Shown: piece after piece, positions 8,538-16,779 of the stretch | Layout: each line of letters opens with the position of its first letter | Numbering within the stretch: the first letter of the stretch is position 1 | Source: M2408 sp040386975 | Lineage (GTDB): Bacteria; Bacteroidota; Bacteroidia; Flavobacteriales_D; Crocinitomicaceae | NCBI GenBank assembly: GCA_040386975.1 | Contig: JAZKEO010000022.1 | Coordinates: 1 to 64,000 of the forward strand | DNA length: 64,000 nucleotides | Direction: 5' to 3' | Program-made: the position numbers and the translations under genes | Notes under the pieces: model-generated | The model's input: the letters and a program-made list of their open reading frames with translations, nothing else | The model's database searches: none | Told to the model about the DNA's origin: nothing

Positions 8538-8540
8538 CAG

Positions 8541-8570
8541 AAAGTCTTTCAGAAATGGAAGGCTTTTTTT
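8541..8570 (+). terminator. Terminator of tRNA-Gln; left copy of a 28-bp direct repeat
   Basis: An eight-pair stem (AGTCTTTC with GGAAGGCT, two G-U pairs) followed by seven T. Bases 8541-8568 are identical to 11436-11463, so the two copies flank the hipBA block. Confidence 0.75.
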
Positions 8571-8870
8571 GTTAATAGTGCTTAATTTATTGGTGTTTTT
8601 GTGTCAACATCAAAACTTGGGGATTAAGCATAAATTCTTGTTAATTATAAAGAAAAAATCTACATTTCGTTCATCACTTAATATAAGAATACTTATGTAA
8701 TGGTATTGATTTTAATAAATTAATTTTGTTTGTAGTGTTGACAAAAACCAACATTAAGTTATTAAAAGTGTATTTGCGTTGTTTTATTCCATCATTATTG
8801 TTTTTTTACTTCGTGAAAATTTCTTATATTTGTCGTATAAAAACAACATAAAGTACAATAATTAATCATA
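8571..8870. other. 300-bp intergenic leader of hipBA
   Basis: No gene seen. It is very AT-rich. TGTTGACAAAAACCAACA (8736-8753) has short TGTTG/CAACA inverted arms and could be an operator for the adjacent HTH protein. This is inferred from position only. Confidence 0.35.
8825..8832 (+). promoter_or_regulatory. Candidate -7 promoter element of hipBA
   Basis: TATATTTG matches TAnnTTTG and lies 38 bp before the hipB start. The closest upstream TTG (8798-8800) is 24 bp away, longer than the usual 19. Confidence 0.45.
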
Positions 8871-9221
8871 ATGTCGGATAAAAACATCGCGAACACTTCC
8901 AAGATGAGTGATGATGCTATTATAAAAACTATAGGAGATTTCATTAAGCATCATAGATTAGAAAAAAATATCACTCAAAAGGAATTGTCTGAAAAGGCAG
9001 GTATTAACCGAACAACATTGGCCGAATTGGAATCGGGTCGAAGATGTCAACTATTAACATTAATACAAGTTCTAAGGATGCTTGATAAGTTGTATATTTT
9101 TGACGAATTCGAAATTAAACAAAGAATAAGTCCTATAAAATTGGCAGAGCTTGAGATGAATAAAAGACAAAGAGCTACATCTAATAAAGAAGATAAGAAT
9201 AGAAAGAAATCTGATTGGTAA
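8871..9221 (+). CDS. XRE-family helix-turn-helix antitoxin (HipB-like)
   Basis: A 116-residue DNA-binding protein that probably neutralises the adjacent HipA-like kinase and represses the operon. The helix-turn-helix lies at about 20-75 (IGDFIKHHRLEKNITQKELS, then KAGINRTTLAELESGRR). A basic tail (RQRATSNKEDKNRKKSDW) ends the protein. HipB proteins usually have flexible C-terminal tails, though the sequence here is not diagnostic. Its stop shares one base with the hipA ATG (TAATG, 9219-9223), the classical tight coupling of a toxin-antitoxin pair. Confidence in the pair is higher than for either gene alone. Confidence 0.85.
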   Translation: MSDKNIANTSKMSDDAIIKTIGDFIKHHRLEKNITQKELSEKAGINRTTLAELESGRRCQLLTLIQVLRMLDKLYIFDEFEIKQRISPIKLAELEMNKRQRATSNKEDKNRKKSDW

Positions 9222-10510
9222 TGATAAGTAATGCGTTTGTAAATATCTGGAATAAAAGAGTTGGTGCTGTATCTTGGAATAAGGAAACTGGTTTAGGGGC
9301 ATTTGAGTATGACAAAGAATTTTTAAAATCAGGACTAGGACTTTCTCCAATACTTATGCCTTTAAGACAAGGTGATATCATTTATGAATTTAGAGAAAAT
9401 AGAGATAAATCAACATTTAAAGGTTTGCCAGGTTTATTAGCAGATATTTTACCAGACAAATATGGTAATGCATTAATAAATACGTGGCTAACTAGCCAAG
9501 GAAGGCCAGCAAATAGTTTAAATCCTGTAGAAATTCTTTGTTTTATTGGTGAAAGAGGTATGGGGGCACTAGAGTTTGAACCTGTTGAGCCAAAATCAAA
9601 AAATGTTTCAACAAAAATAGAAATACAAGGATTAATTGAAATTGCAGAACAGATCCTTTCGGGTCGAAAAGATTTTTCAACTAATTTAACAGAAGATGAG
9701 GAAAAGGCTTTATTCGAAATACTAAAAATTGGTTCGTCAGCTGGTGGAGCAAGAGCAAAAGCATTAATTGCGTACAATGAAAAGACTAGAGAGATACGAA
9801 GCGGTCAAACCAATGCACCAAAAGGGTTCGAGCATTGGCTAATCAAATTTGACGGTGTAACGGATTCTCAATTTGGAACCTCAATGGGTTATGGAAGAGT
9901 TGAAATGGCTTATTATAAAATGGCTAAAGCTGCTGGAATAAATATGATGGAATCCCGAATTATGGAAGAAAATGGTAGAGCACATTTTATGACAAAACGT
10001 TTTGATAGGGAACAGGGAAAGGAAAAAATTCATGTGCAAACATTTTGTGCCATGCGTCATTATGATTTCAATGAAGTTCAACTCTATAGTTATGAGGAGC
10101 TATTTGAAACTATGAGAGAATTAGGTTTAACATATCCAGAAGCGCAAGAGTTATTCAAAAGAATGGTTTTTAATGTTATGTCGAGAAACTGTGATGATCA
10201 TACTAAGAATTTTGCATTCATGATGAATAAACAAGGACAATGGTGTTTATCACCAGCTTACGATATTTGTCATGCCTACAGACCTGGAAGCGAATGGGTA
10301 AGTCAACACGCTTTAAGTGTCAACGGGAAACGAAAAAATATCACAAGGGAAGACCTTCTTCAAGTAGGGAAAATGATGAATATCAAAAATACAACTGAGA
10401 TAATTGATAAAGTAGCAAGTACAGTTTCAGATTGGGAAAAATATGCTAATGAAACACACGTTAGTATTGATTTGAAAAGAGCAATTCAAAATACGCTTCA
10501 AATTCTTTGA
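9221..10510 (+). CDS. HipA family Ser/Thr kinase toxin
   Basis: A 429-residue HipA-family kinase. The best-known members phosphorylate glutamyl-tRNA synthetase and halt growth; the target here is unknown. GSSAGGARAKAL (171-182) corresponds to the Ser/Gly-rich loop that carries the autophosphorylated serine in E. coli HipA. LIKFD (207-211) supplies the ATP-binding lysine. SRNCDDHTKNF (321-331) is the catalytic loop with Asp326, and AYDICHAY (346-353) is the metal-binding Asp segment. The N-terminal about 110 residues match the HipA N-domain, so this is a full-length HipA rather than a split HipST-type toxin. ATG at 9221 is preferred over the in-frame TTG at 9215. Confidence 0.9.
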   Translation: MISNAFVNIWNKRVGAVSWNKETGLGAFEYDKEFLKSGLGLSPILMPLRQGDIIYEFRENRDKSTFKGLPGLLADILPDKYGNALINTWLTSQGRPANSLNPVEILCFIGERGMGALEFEPVEPKSKNVSTKIEIQGLIEIAEQILSGRKDFSTNLTEDEEKALFEILKIGSSAGGARAKALIAYNEKTREIRSGQTNAPKGFEHWLIKFDGVTDSQFGTSMGYGRVEMAYYKMAKAAGINMMESRIMEENGRAHFMTKRFDREQGKEKIHVQTFCAMRHYDFNEVQLYSYEELFETMRELGLTYPEAQELFKRMVFNVMSRNCDDHTKNFAFMMNKQGQWCLSPAYDICHAYRPGSEWVSQHALSVNGKRKNITREDLLQVGKMMNIKNTTEIIDKVASTVSDWEKYANETHVSIDLKRAIQNTLQIL

Positions 10511-10565
10511 AACAATTTTACAAATATTAATTTACATTTAATAGACGACAAAACAAATTAAAATC

Positions 10566-10943
10566 ATGGAACAAAAAAAATCATTGCCAACATGGATACT
10601 TATTGTATCGGGAATTTTTGCCTTAATGGAACTTATGGTAAGTTTTTCTATTTATTTTGCACCAGAATCAGTTTTGGAGACAGTTGATTTAAAAGCAAAA
10701 GGTGTTGATTACTTAGTTCATATGTGGGCTGCGCGGCAATTTGCATTAGGCGTTATTTTTGCTGTTGCGACACTTAAGAAGTCAATTCCAATGCTGACAA
10801 TCACATACATTTTCTTTTTGGTTATGTTTGTTGGAGACTTTTTTATTGGACTTTCACAAAAAGAGAATTCACTTGTTATTGCAGCTATCATTATGTGTTT
10901 GATTTCTTCAGGAATGCTTTATGTAATAAATAAGAAAAGGTAA
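10566..10943 (+). CDS. Small four-helix membrane protein of unknown function
   Basis: 125 residues, nearly all hydrophobic, with about four membrane segments (around 9-30, 50-70, 75-95 and 102-120) and charged KKSLP and NKKR ends. MWAARQFALG in the second segment resembles small DoxX/DUF4345-like membrane proteins, but I cannot assign a family securely. It starts 55 bp after hipA and is followed 23 bp later by a VOC protein, so it may belong to the hipBA-linked block. Confidence 0.65.
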   Translation: MEQKKSLPTWILIVSGIFALMELMVSFSIYFAPESVLETVDLKAKGVDYLVHMWAARQFALGVIFAVATLKKSIPMLTITYIFFLVMFVGDFFIGLSQKENSLVIAAIIMCLISSGMLYVINKKR

Positions 10944-10966
10944 TAGTTATATTTAATAAAAATAAA

Positions 10967-11404
10967 ATGGAAGAACAAAAAAACGAAGCGACAAATACAG
11001 CTTCAACGAATAATGCAAGTCCTAAAGTGACGGGAATTGGTGGAATTTTCTTTTTTTCGGAGAACCCAAAAGAAACAAGAGACTGGTATAGCGAGAATTT
11101 GGGACTTGACACCAATGATTATGGTTCTAGTTTTGAATTTAGAAATGTGAATAAACCTGAAGAAGTTGGTGTGTTACAATGGTCACCTTTTAAAAATGGA
11201 AGTGCTCATTTTGCACCTTCAAAAAAGGAATTTATGATCAACTACCGAGTTCAAAATATGGAAGGATTGGTTGAGAAACTCAAAAAAAATGGAGTAACGA
11301 TTCTTGATGAAATCGCTTCATATGATTATGGAAAATTTGTACATATAATGGATGCTGATGGCAACAAAATAGAATTGTGGGAGCCAGTTGACGAAGTAAG
11401 ATGA
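10967..11404 (+). CDS. VOC (glyoxalase/bleomycin-resistance fold) family protein
   Basis: 145 residues. After a 20-residue Asn/Thr-rich lead, a single VOC module begins at GIGGIFFFSENPKETRDWYS and closes with KFVHIMDADGNKIELWEP, whose Glu is a typical metal ligand in this fold. Members act as small-molecule lyases, dioxygenases or drug-binding proteins; the substrate cannot be inferred. It is the last gene before the second 28-bp terminator copy. Confidence 0.85.
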   Translation: MEEQKNEATNTASTNNASPKVTGIGGIFFFSENPKETRDWYSENLGLDTNDYGSSFEFRNVNKPEEVGVLQWSPFKNGSAHFAPSKKEFMINYRVQNMEGLVEKLKKNGVTILDEIASYDYGKFVHIMDADGNKIELWEPVDEVR

Positions 11405-11435
11405 TTAGAAAAATAAGTTCATAATTAAATGAATA

Positions 11436-11463
11436 AAAGTCTTTCAGAAATGGAAGGCTTTTT
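11436..11463 (+). terminator. Terminator behind the VOC gene; right copy of the 28-bp direct repeat
   Basis: Identical to 8541-8568. Same eight-pair stem, with five T here instead of seven. It lies 32 bp after the VOC stop and just before the convergent DUF2752 gene. Confidence 0.7.
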
Positions 11464-11468
11464 CGTTT

Positions 11469-11729
11469 TTAACACAATTTCCAAATAAAATTAAAAAGAA
11501 TCAAAAAAACACTTAGAGAAAAAAGAGCTACTAAAGAGTATGCTCCGTGTTTGAATTTGAATTTTAGATGTAGTAGTAAAAGTATTAAAGTAGCAATTAG
11601 CGGAATTGTTGCAGGGAAAAGTACGATACTATCGTAAAAATCTCCCTGCACTAATTTCCAAAATGAGCGTTGAAATCCGCAACCTGGACATTCAATTCCA
11701 AGAGTTTTTTTCCAACTGCAAGTTATCAT
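11469..11729 (-). CDS. DUF2752 domain membrane protein
   Basis: 86 residues with the DUF2752 hallmark near the start, CPGCGFQRSFWKLVQGDF, followed by two long hydrophobic segments (about 37-55 and 63-85). The CPxCG Cys pair is conserved in the family and its role is unknown. Its ATG abuts the stop of the upstream gene (zero-base gap at 11729/11730), so the two are almost certainly co-translated. It is the last gene of a minus-strand group of small membrane proteins. Confidence 0.85.
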   Translation of the reverse strand: MITCSWKKTLGIECPGCGFQRSFWKLVQGDFYDSIVLFPATIPLIATLILLLLHLKFKFKHGAYSLVALFSLSVFLILFNFIWKLC

Positions 11730-12068
11730 TTATCTAAAGTTCATGAAAGCAGTTCCAACAAGAGCTAAAACTACAATAATGTAAATTAAAAATAATAAAG
11801 ATAAACTTAAACCAATGATTCCACAAACAAATCCGGCTTTTGAATTTTTAAATGATTGTTGGTAAGCAACTGGATCTTCGTTATATACTCTTTTATCTTT
11901 TGAATGCAATACAATTGCAATGATTCCACAGATAATTCCAGGAATTCCATACAACCAACAAGTTGCAATTGAAATAATTCCTAAAACCAAAGAACCCGTA
12001 GCATTTGGAAGAGTCTTACTTCCTGAAAAATTTGTTTGTGAACCGTGTCCGTCTAATACGTCTGACAT
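11730..12068 (-). CDS. CCC-motif / DUF4190-like membrane protein
   Basis: 112 residues resembling Bacteroidota proteins annotated as CCC motif membrane proteins. A polar N-terminus (about 25 residues) precedes two helical hairpins: SLVLGIISIATCWLYGIPGI then CGIIAIVLHSKD, and AGFVCGIIGLSLSLLFLIYI. Such proteins are small, predicted inner-membrane and of unknown function. It lies 22 bp downstream of the next membrane gene and directly abuts DUF2752. The repeated association of these families suggests a shared membrane role. Confidence 0.75.
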   Translation of the reverse strand: MSDVLDGHGSQTNFSGSKTLPNATGSLVLGIISIATCWLYGIPGIICGIIAIVLHSKDKRVYNEDPVAYQQSFKNSKAGFVCGIIGLSLSLLFLIYIIVVLALVGTAFMNFR

Positions 12069-12090
12069 AATTTATTATTTATTTGAGTTG

Positions 12091-12582
12091 TTAATTTTTT
12101 AAATGTTTATAATTTACGGCATACATGATTATGAATGCAGCTGTGAAAATTACAGCAATAATCATTGCAACTGTTGTCATAAGTGACATCATGTTTGAAG
12201 ATGAATTCGATGTATCCATCATTAAAAAAGAACTTACTAATGCTGTTGCGTGTCCTCCAACGTATAGGAAAAATCCTACTTTTTTCAGCTTCCACATCAT
12301 TAAAGCACCGATTAGACATAAGCCATTTCCTGCAAAATTTAAAATATTGGAAATGACTCCCCATTTTTTCATTGCTTCAATTTGTCCGCTTAAGTCCCCT
12401 AAATGAGAATTTCTCATTAATTCTTGAGAATTTTCTAAGGATTTAATAGCTGTTTCTGTGGTGAACATTCCGTATAAGGCAGAAAGAAATCCAATTCCTG
12501 CACCAATGAATGTTAAAATACACAAAACTTTTAAGAAAGTTGGCAATCCTTTATTTTCTTCTAAATCTAAATTATCATTCAT
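12091..12582 (-). CDS. Membrane protein of unknown function (paralogue of the 12653-13138 gene)
   Basis: 163 residues. An acidic start (NDNLDLEENKG) is followed by FLKVLCILTFIGAGIGFLSA, a soluble insert with LENSQELMRNS, then MMWKLKKVGFFLYVGGHATA and a C-terminal membrane segment ending VNYKHLKN. The same order (LTVLCILTFIGSGWG, QMWKMKKSGLMIW, WVNAKHLK) occurs in the next gene upstream, so the two are tandem duplicates that have diverged. No known function was recognised. Confidence 0.75.
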   Translation of the reverse strand: MNDNLDLEENKGLPTFLKVLCILTFIGAGIGFLSALYGMFTTETAIKSLENSQELMRNSHLGDLSGQIEAMKKWGVISNILNFAGNGLCLIGALMMWKLKKVGFFLYVGGHATALVSSFLMMDTSNSSSNMMSLMTTVAMIIAVIFTAAFIIMYAVNYKHLKN

Positions 12583-12608
12583 AATTTTTTCTTTAACATA
12601 AACAAAAA

Positions 12609-12634
12609 AAAAGCTCCATTAAAATGGAGCTTTT
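12609..12634 (-). terminator. Strong bidirectional hairpin terminator
   Basis: Perfect 12-bp stem AAAAGCTCCATT / AATGGAGCTTTT with a 2-base loop and flanking A and T runs. It follows the 12653-13138 gene on the minus strand and so separates the two paralogues. Confidence 0.8.
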
Positions 12635-12652
12635 AATTGGTTTAAAATATTC

Positions 12653-13138
12653 TTATTTTAAGTGTTTTGCATTAACCCAGTAAAGGATGATGAAAACAGC
12701 TGGGAAGATAGAACCAATGATAAGAGCCATGTTCATAGCACTTTCAATCATAGCATTACCAGCATTAGCAAATGCTCCACTTAATTCTGAACTCATTCCT
12801 TCCATTGCGTTGTCCATTGCTGGAGACATTAAAGAAGAAATATATCCTTTAACAACAACCCACATTAATACAACTCCGATAACTTCACATGCAGTCCAAA
12901 TCATTAAACCTGATTTTTTCATTTTCCACATTTGTAAAGCACCAAATAAAGTACCTAAGTTTAATACTAACATAACCCATGGGTAATAAGCTGCATAAGC
13001 AGTTAATCCAGCATCTTGAAAAGCAACAGCTGAAATTGCTCCCCATCCAGAACCGATGAAAGTTAAAATACACAATACAGTTAAAAAACCTGGTCTTTTA
13101 CCTGCGCTTTCTTGATTTAAGTCTAATGTTTCTGACAT
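12653..13138 (-). CDS. Membrane protein of unknown function
   Basis: 161 residues from the preferred ATG at 13138 (SETLDLNQESAGKRPG). A longer frame up to 13174 adds 12 non-conserved-looking residues. It has about four membrane segments, with a soluble Ser/Ala/Met-rich loop (MSPAMDNAMEGMSSELSGAF) between the second and last. It shares FLTVLCILTFIGSGWG and a VNAKHLK end with the downstream paralogue. A TAnnTTTG element at 13172-13179 lies about 33 bp upstream of the chosen start, which supports it. Confidence 0.75.
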   Translation of the reverse strand: MSETLDLNQESAGKRPGFLTVLCILTFIGSGWGAISAVAFQDAGLTAYAAYYPWVMLVLNLGTLFGALQMWKMKKSGLMIWTACEVIGVVLMWVVVKGYISSLMSPAMDNAMEGMSSELSGAFANAGNAMIESAMNMALIIGSIFPAVFIILYWVNAKHLK

Positions 13139-13171
13139 AATTTTTGTTTTAATGATTAATTTATAGTTAGG

Positions 13172-13179
13172 CAAATATA
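13172..13179 (-). promoter_or_regulatory. Candidate -7 promoter element for the minus-strand membrane gene
   Basis: TATATTTG on the minus strand matches TAnnTTTG and lies 33 bp before the ATG at 13138. No -33 TTG at the ideal spacing was found. Confidence 0.4.
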
Positions 13180-13288
13180 TATTTAATTTTTTAAATTCCT
13201 AATTTTTGTTAAATAAATCTTATTAACAATTTTGATGTTAATAAATATAAAAGTGATTTTGTTCCTTTGTAGCAAATATAATAAATAG

Positions 13289-13918
13289 ATGAAAAAAATA
13301 GTCATAATCAGTTCCTTATTCTTCCTACTAATGGTCTCTTGTAAAAAGAAAGAATTAAATTTCACACTTAAAGGTACTGTAACAGATCATACTTTCGGTG
13401 GTGGATTAAATGGGGCAGTTTTGAATTTGGAAGAAATTTCATCAAATGGAAAAAATTTGGGTGTCGTTGCTGAAGCAACAATTTCATCTGATGGAAATTA
13501 CGAGTTAACTTTTAAAAGAAATAGTTCGCTTAAATATATTTTGACTGTAACAAAACCAAATTATTTTAACATTTTTGAAGAAATTCCTTTTGGTGATTTT
13601 AGTACAGAAGAGGATTTAGTTAAAAATTATTCTTCAAAAGCAAAAGCTTGGGTAAAATTAACCTTTAATAATAATGCTCCAATTTTAGAATCAGATTTTT
13701 TACATTACACTAAACAAGAAGGCAAACAAGACTGTGAGGAATGTTGTCCTAAAACGGAACAAGAAGTAACTGGAATAACTGGAAAAACTATTTATTGTTT
13801 AAACGATGGGAATACAACATATTCGTATAGTTATTTATCAAATTCTACACCAACACCCGCATTTAAAACAATAGTAACACCAGCTTTTGATACAGTTGAA
13901 ATAATTACTAATTACTAA
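13289..13918 (+). CDS. Lipoprotein of unknown function with an N-terminal CRD-like fold
   Basis: 209 residues with a lipoprotein signal (MKKIVIISSLFFLLMVSC, lipobox Cys18 followed by KKKE). Residues about 25-110 (LKGTVTDHTFGGGLNGAVLN, then ISSDGNYELTF) look like a carboxypeptidase-regulatory or transthyretin-like beta-sandwich. A Cys cluster DCEECCPKTEQEV follows and could hold disulfides. Probably anchored to the outer membrane. No enzyme motif or informative neighbour. Confidence 0.7.
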   Translation: MKKIVIISSLFFLLMVSCKKKELNFTLKGTVTDHTFGGGLNGAVLNLEEISSNGKNLGVVAEATISSDGNYELTFKRNSSLKYILTVTKPNYFNIFEEIPFGDFSTEEDLVKNYSSKAKAWVKLTFNNNAPILESDFLHYTKQEGKQDCEECCPKTEQEVTGITGKTIYCLNDGNTTYSYSYLSNSTPTPAFKTIVTPAFDTVEIITNY

Positions 13919-13928
13919 ACTATAAAAC

Positions 13929-14366
13929 TCAATTTATTCCTTCTTTGTTTAATATTTTTACAAAATGGAATCCTTTTGGTCCATAACCTTGGTTGTAATA
14001 AAAACGATGTGCTTTGAAATTTGATGTGTAAGCATCCAAGGCTAAAATTGTACAATTTAAGGATTTAGCTTTTTCTTCTAAATAATCCGACATGATTTTT
14101 CCTGCTCCTAAAGAACGGTAATCTTCGTGAACAACTACATTATCTAATTCGATGTAATCTCCGCACCAAAGCTTTGTTCCAAGCCAAAAACCACTGATAG
14201 CAATACATTTGTTATCTTTAAAGATTGCAACTTGTCCATAAGAATTTGGAAGCATTTTTAGTAGCATTTCACGGTATTTTTCAATGCTCAATTCTGGATA
14301 TAAAAAACGAATTATGTCTATCTGTTTAAGCATTTCGTCAATTGTTGTTAATTCTTTTACTATCAT
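13929..14366 (-). CDS. GNAT family N-acetyltransferase
   Basis: 145 residues with the GNAT fold. IELDNVVVHEDYRSLGAGKIMSDYLEEKA holds motif A, with a degenerate Q/RxxGxG/A acetyl-CoA loop (RSLGAG) at about residue 88. The ALDAYTSNFKAHRFYYNQGY segment is the typical C-terminal part where substrate and CoA meet. The substrate is unknown. Its ATG directly abuts the stop of the upstream S9 peptidase gene (14366/14367), so the two form a minus-strand operon. Confidence 0.87.
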   Translation of the reverse strand: MIVKELTTIDEMLKQIDIIRFLYPELSIEKYREMLLKMLPNSYGQVAIFKDNKCIAISGFWLGTKLWCGDYIELDNVVVHEDYRSLGAGKIMSDYLEEKAKSLNCTILALDAYTSNFKAHRFYYNQGYGPKGFHFVKILNKEGIN

Positions 14367-16712
14367 TTATTTTGTGTTTAGATTTGTCTCAAATAAATTC
14401 AAAATCCTTCGGTATTCGTCAATCCAAGAACTTGTTTCTTTAAATCCATGTGCTTCAACAGGGAAAACAGCTAATTCCCAATTTTGTTTTCCAAGTTCAA
14501 TAAATCGTTGTGAAATTCTCGTTATATCTTGAAATTGAACGTTGTCGTCAATCATTCCATGCAACATCAGTAATTTATCTTTTAAATTATCTGCAAAGTA
14601 AATAGGAGAACTTCTGCGATAAGCTTCAGGATCTGTTTCAGGAAAATTTAAGATATTTGAAGTGTATTCACCGTTATAATGTGCCCAATCGGTAACTGAA
14701 CGTAAAGCTGCTCCACATTTGAATTTTCCAGGTTCTGTTAACAATCCCATCAAAGTGATAAATCCACCGTAAGAACCGCCATAAATTCCAATTCTAGACG
14801 AATCAATTCCATATTTTTCAATTAATAATTTTCTTCCATCTAAATTGTCAGATAAATCCAAACCTCCCATGTGACGGTAAATTCCAGTTCTTACATCTCT
14901 TCCGTAACCATCACTTCCGCGGTAATCGATGTCCAAAATAGTGTAACCTTTGTCGGCAAGTAAATTGTGGAACATGAATTCTCTTAAATAATAACTCCAA
15001 TAATTATGTGCATTTTGCAAATATCCAGCTCCGTGAACAAAAATTACCGCTGCACCATTTTTTTTACTTTTATCGGCTTCATAAATTCGTGCGTTTACAG
15101 ACGTTTTATCATTTGCTGTAAAAGTGATTACTTCAGGATTTCTCCAAATATAACTGTTGAATTCTTTCGTTGTGGAAGAAGTTAACTGTGTTTTTGTTGC
15201 TTTTATTTTATTCTCAGAGAAATATAGTTCCCACGGTTTATTTTTTGTTGAAAATAAAAAAGCTAAACTTTTTTCATCAGGACTAATTTGTACTTCATGT
15301 GCACCATTTTCAATAAGAATTTCTTCTAAAACATTCGTTTTTAAGTTTAATTTGTAAAATTCACGATTTCCAGCATGAAGTTTATTTGCAGTGATGTAAA
15401 AAGCTTCTTTGTTTTGTGAAAATATGATTTCTCGAACTTCCCATTTTCCGGTGGTAAGTTGTACTTTTTTCTTTGTGTTAACATTTAAAGAATAAAGATG
15501 CGAAAATCCCGATTCTTCAGACTGGAAATAAATTGTTTCTTCGTCTTTTAAAAAGCCTAAAGTTCCTTTTTCAAAATTATATTCTGAAATTCCAGGTCCA
15601 CCAATCCAAGCTGCATCGTGTTGATGTTCCAATTCTTCGATTTTACCAGTTTTAATATCCAAACGAACAATCCAGCGGTCTTTGTTGTCTAAACTTCTGA
15701 CATCAATCACACATATAGTAGCATTTTTATTAAAAATAGCTTCATGCATCGCAATTTTTCTGTCTTCCTTGCTTTCACTTTCAAAGTTTGGATATAAGCT
15801 CAAATAAACTGGATTTTTACGGATGTCAGTTAAATTTGAAAATGAAACTTCGTAAATTGAATCTTTTTCAAGATTAAAAATAAAAAGTTTGTGATCGCTC
15901 AAAGCATGAATCGAAACTTTTTCACGTGCTTTTATTTCTTGTGTGTAACCGCTTTCTGTAATGTGATTTTCAACATGTGTTTCCAAATCAATTGGATAGG
16001 AGGAAAGTCTGAATAACACATGTTTCTCATCAGGAGAAATTTGGATGTTTTCCAAAGAATTTTTGCCATAGAAATATGCTTTTGGGAATTTTTCTTTCGT
16101 TTTTGAGTTTTTTTCTTTGTACCAGCTTTCTTTTTTATTCTGACTTTGAATGTAATCAAAAAGTTCTGCTTGTTGATTTTCTAAATATGTTTTTTCTACT
16201 TCATTTTCAGTATTATTTCCCGATTTGAAATTTGTTAATTGAATGAGTGAAGAATTTGTTGGTTTTAATAAAAATAAATTTCCCTCTTGCTGAAAATAAA
16301 CGCTTTCACCTGAGTTCAATACTTTTAAATTAGAAATGTATTTTGAATTTTGAATGATTTTTTCATGTTTTTTTGTTGAAGTATTGAAACTGAAAAGTGC
16401 TCCATTTTTTAAGTAATACCTTATTTTATTTGAATTTTGAGAAATATCTGCGATTAAGGTTGAATTGTATTCAGTATCAGGAAGAATTTGAGGATTTTTC
16501 ATTCCTTTTTCCCAAAAGTAAATTGAATTTCCAGGTTCGTTAGATGGATTCCATTCAAAAAAGATACGTTTGCTGTCCCATGACCAAGAAGGATTTGAAG
16601 GCTGATTTCCAACAAACTCATTGCCTTTCATGATTTCTTCTAATTTGAGAATATCTTGTGAAAACAAAGAATTAGAAAAAAGTAATAAAGCTAAATAGAA
16701 TAAATTTTTCAT
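14367..16712 (-). CDS. S9 family prolyl oligopeptidase (DPP4/acylaminoacyl-peptidase-like)
   Basis: A 781-residue secreted serine peptidase with signal peptide MKNLFYLALLLFSNSLFSQ. Residues about 25-520 form the beta-propeller (repeats such as ISPDEKHVLFRLSSYP and ISPDEKSLAFLFSTK). The C-terminal alpha/beta-hydrolase has FVHGAGYLQ (oxyanion region), the nucleophile in YGGSYGGFITLMG, the acid in MLHGMIDDNVQF and the His in VEAHGF. The triad is complete. Such enzymes clip dipeptides or oligopeptides from the N-terminus of peptide substrates, usually in the periplasm. It is followed without a gap by the GNAT gene. Confidence 0.93.
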   Translation of the reverse strand: MKNLFYLALLLFSNSLFSQDILKLEEIMKGNEFVGNQPSNPSWSWDSKRIFFEWNPSNEPGNSIYFWEKGMKNPQILPDTEYNSTLIADISQNSNKIRYYLKNGALFSFNTSTKKHEKIIQNSKYISNLKVLNSGESVYFQQEGNLFLLKPTNSSLIQLTNFKSGNNTENEVEKTYLENQQAELFDYIQSQNKKESWYKEKNSKTKEKFPKAYFYGKNSLENIQISPDEKHVLFRLSSYPIDLETHVENHITESGYTQEIKAREKVSIHALSDHKLFIFNLEKDSIYEVSFSNLTDIRKNPVYLSLYPNFESESKEDRKIAMHEAIFNKNATICVIDVRSLDNKDRWIVRLDIKTGKIEELEHQHDAAWIGGPGISEYNFEKGTLGFLKDEETIYFQSEESGFSHLYSLNVNTKKKVQLTTGKWEVREIIFSQNKEAFYITANKLHAGNREFYKLNLKTNVLEEILIENGAHEVQISPDEKSLAFLFSTKNKPWELYFSENKIKATKTQLTSSTTKEFNSYIWRNPEVITFTANDKTSVNARIYEADKSKKNGAAVIFVHGAGYLQNAHNYWSYYLREFMFHNLLADKGYTILDIDYRGSDGYGRDVRTGIYRHMGGLDLSDNLDGRKLLIEKYGIDSSRIGIYGGSYGGFITLMGLLTEPGKFKCGAALRSVTDWAHYNGEYTSNILNFPETDPEAYRRSSPIYFADNLKDKLLMLHGMIDDNVQFQDITRISQRFIELGKQNWELAVFPVEAHGFKETSSWIDEYRRILNLFETNLNTK

Positions 16713-16779
16713 GTAAAAAGTTTGATGTAAAAATAAATAATTTTTCCTTAAAGTTTTTTCTATTTATTAACTTTACATC

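Larger units (their letters stand above)
8541..11463. other. Candidate acquired module bounded by identical 28-bp direct repeats
   Basis: The stretch between the two identical terminator copies holds hipB, hipA, a small membrane protein and a VOC protein. A toxin-antitoxin pair directly behind a tRNA gene, with the tRNA terminator repeated at the far end, is what an integration or recombination event would leave. No integrase or transposase is present, so the mechanism and any present mobility are unknown. The alternative is two similar terminators that arose separately, but complete identity over 28 bp makes that less likely. Confidence 0.4.

Noticed and set aside
9382..9777. Minus-strand open frame opposite hipA
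   Set aside because: Shadow frame; the sense strand carries all HipA kinase motifs.
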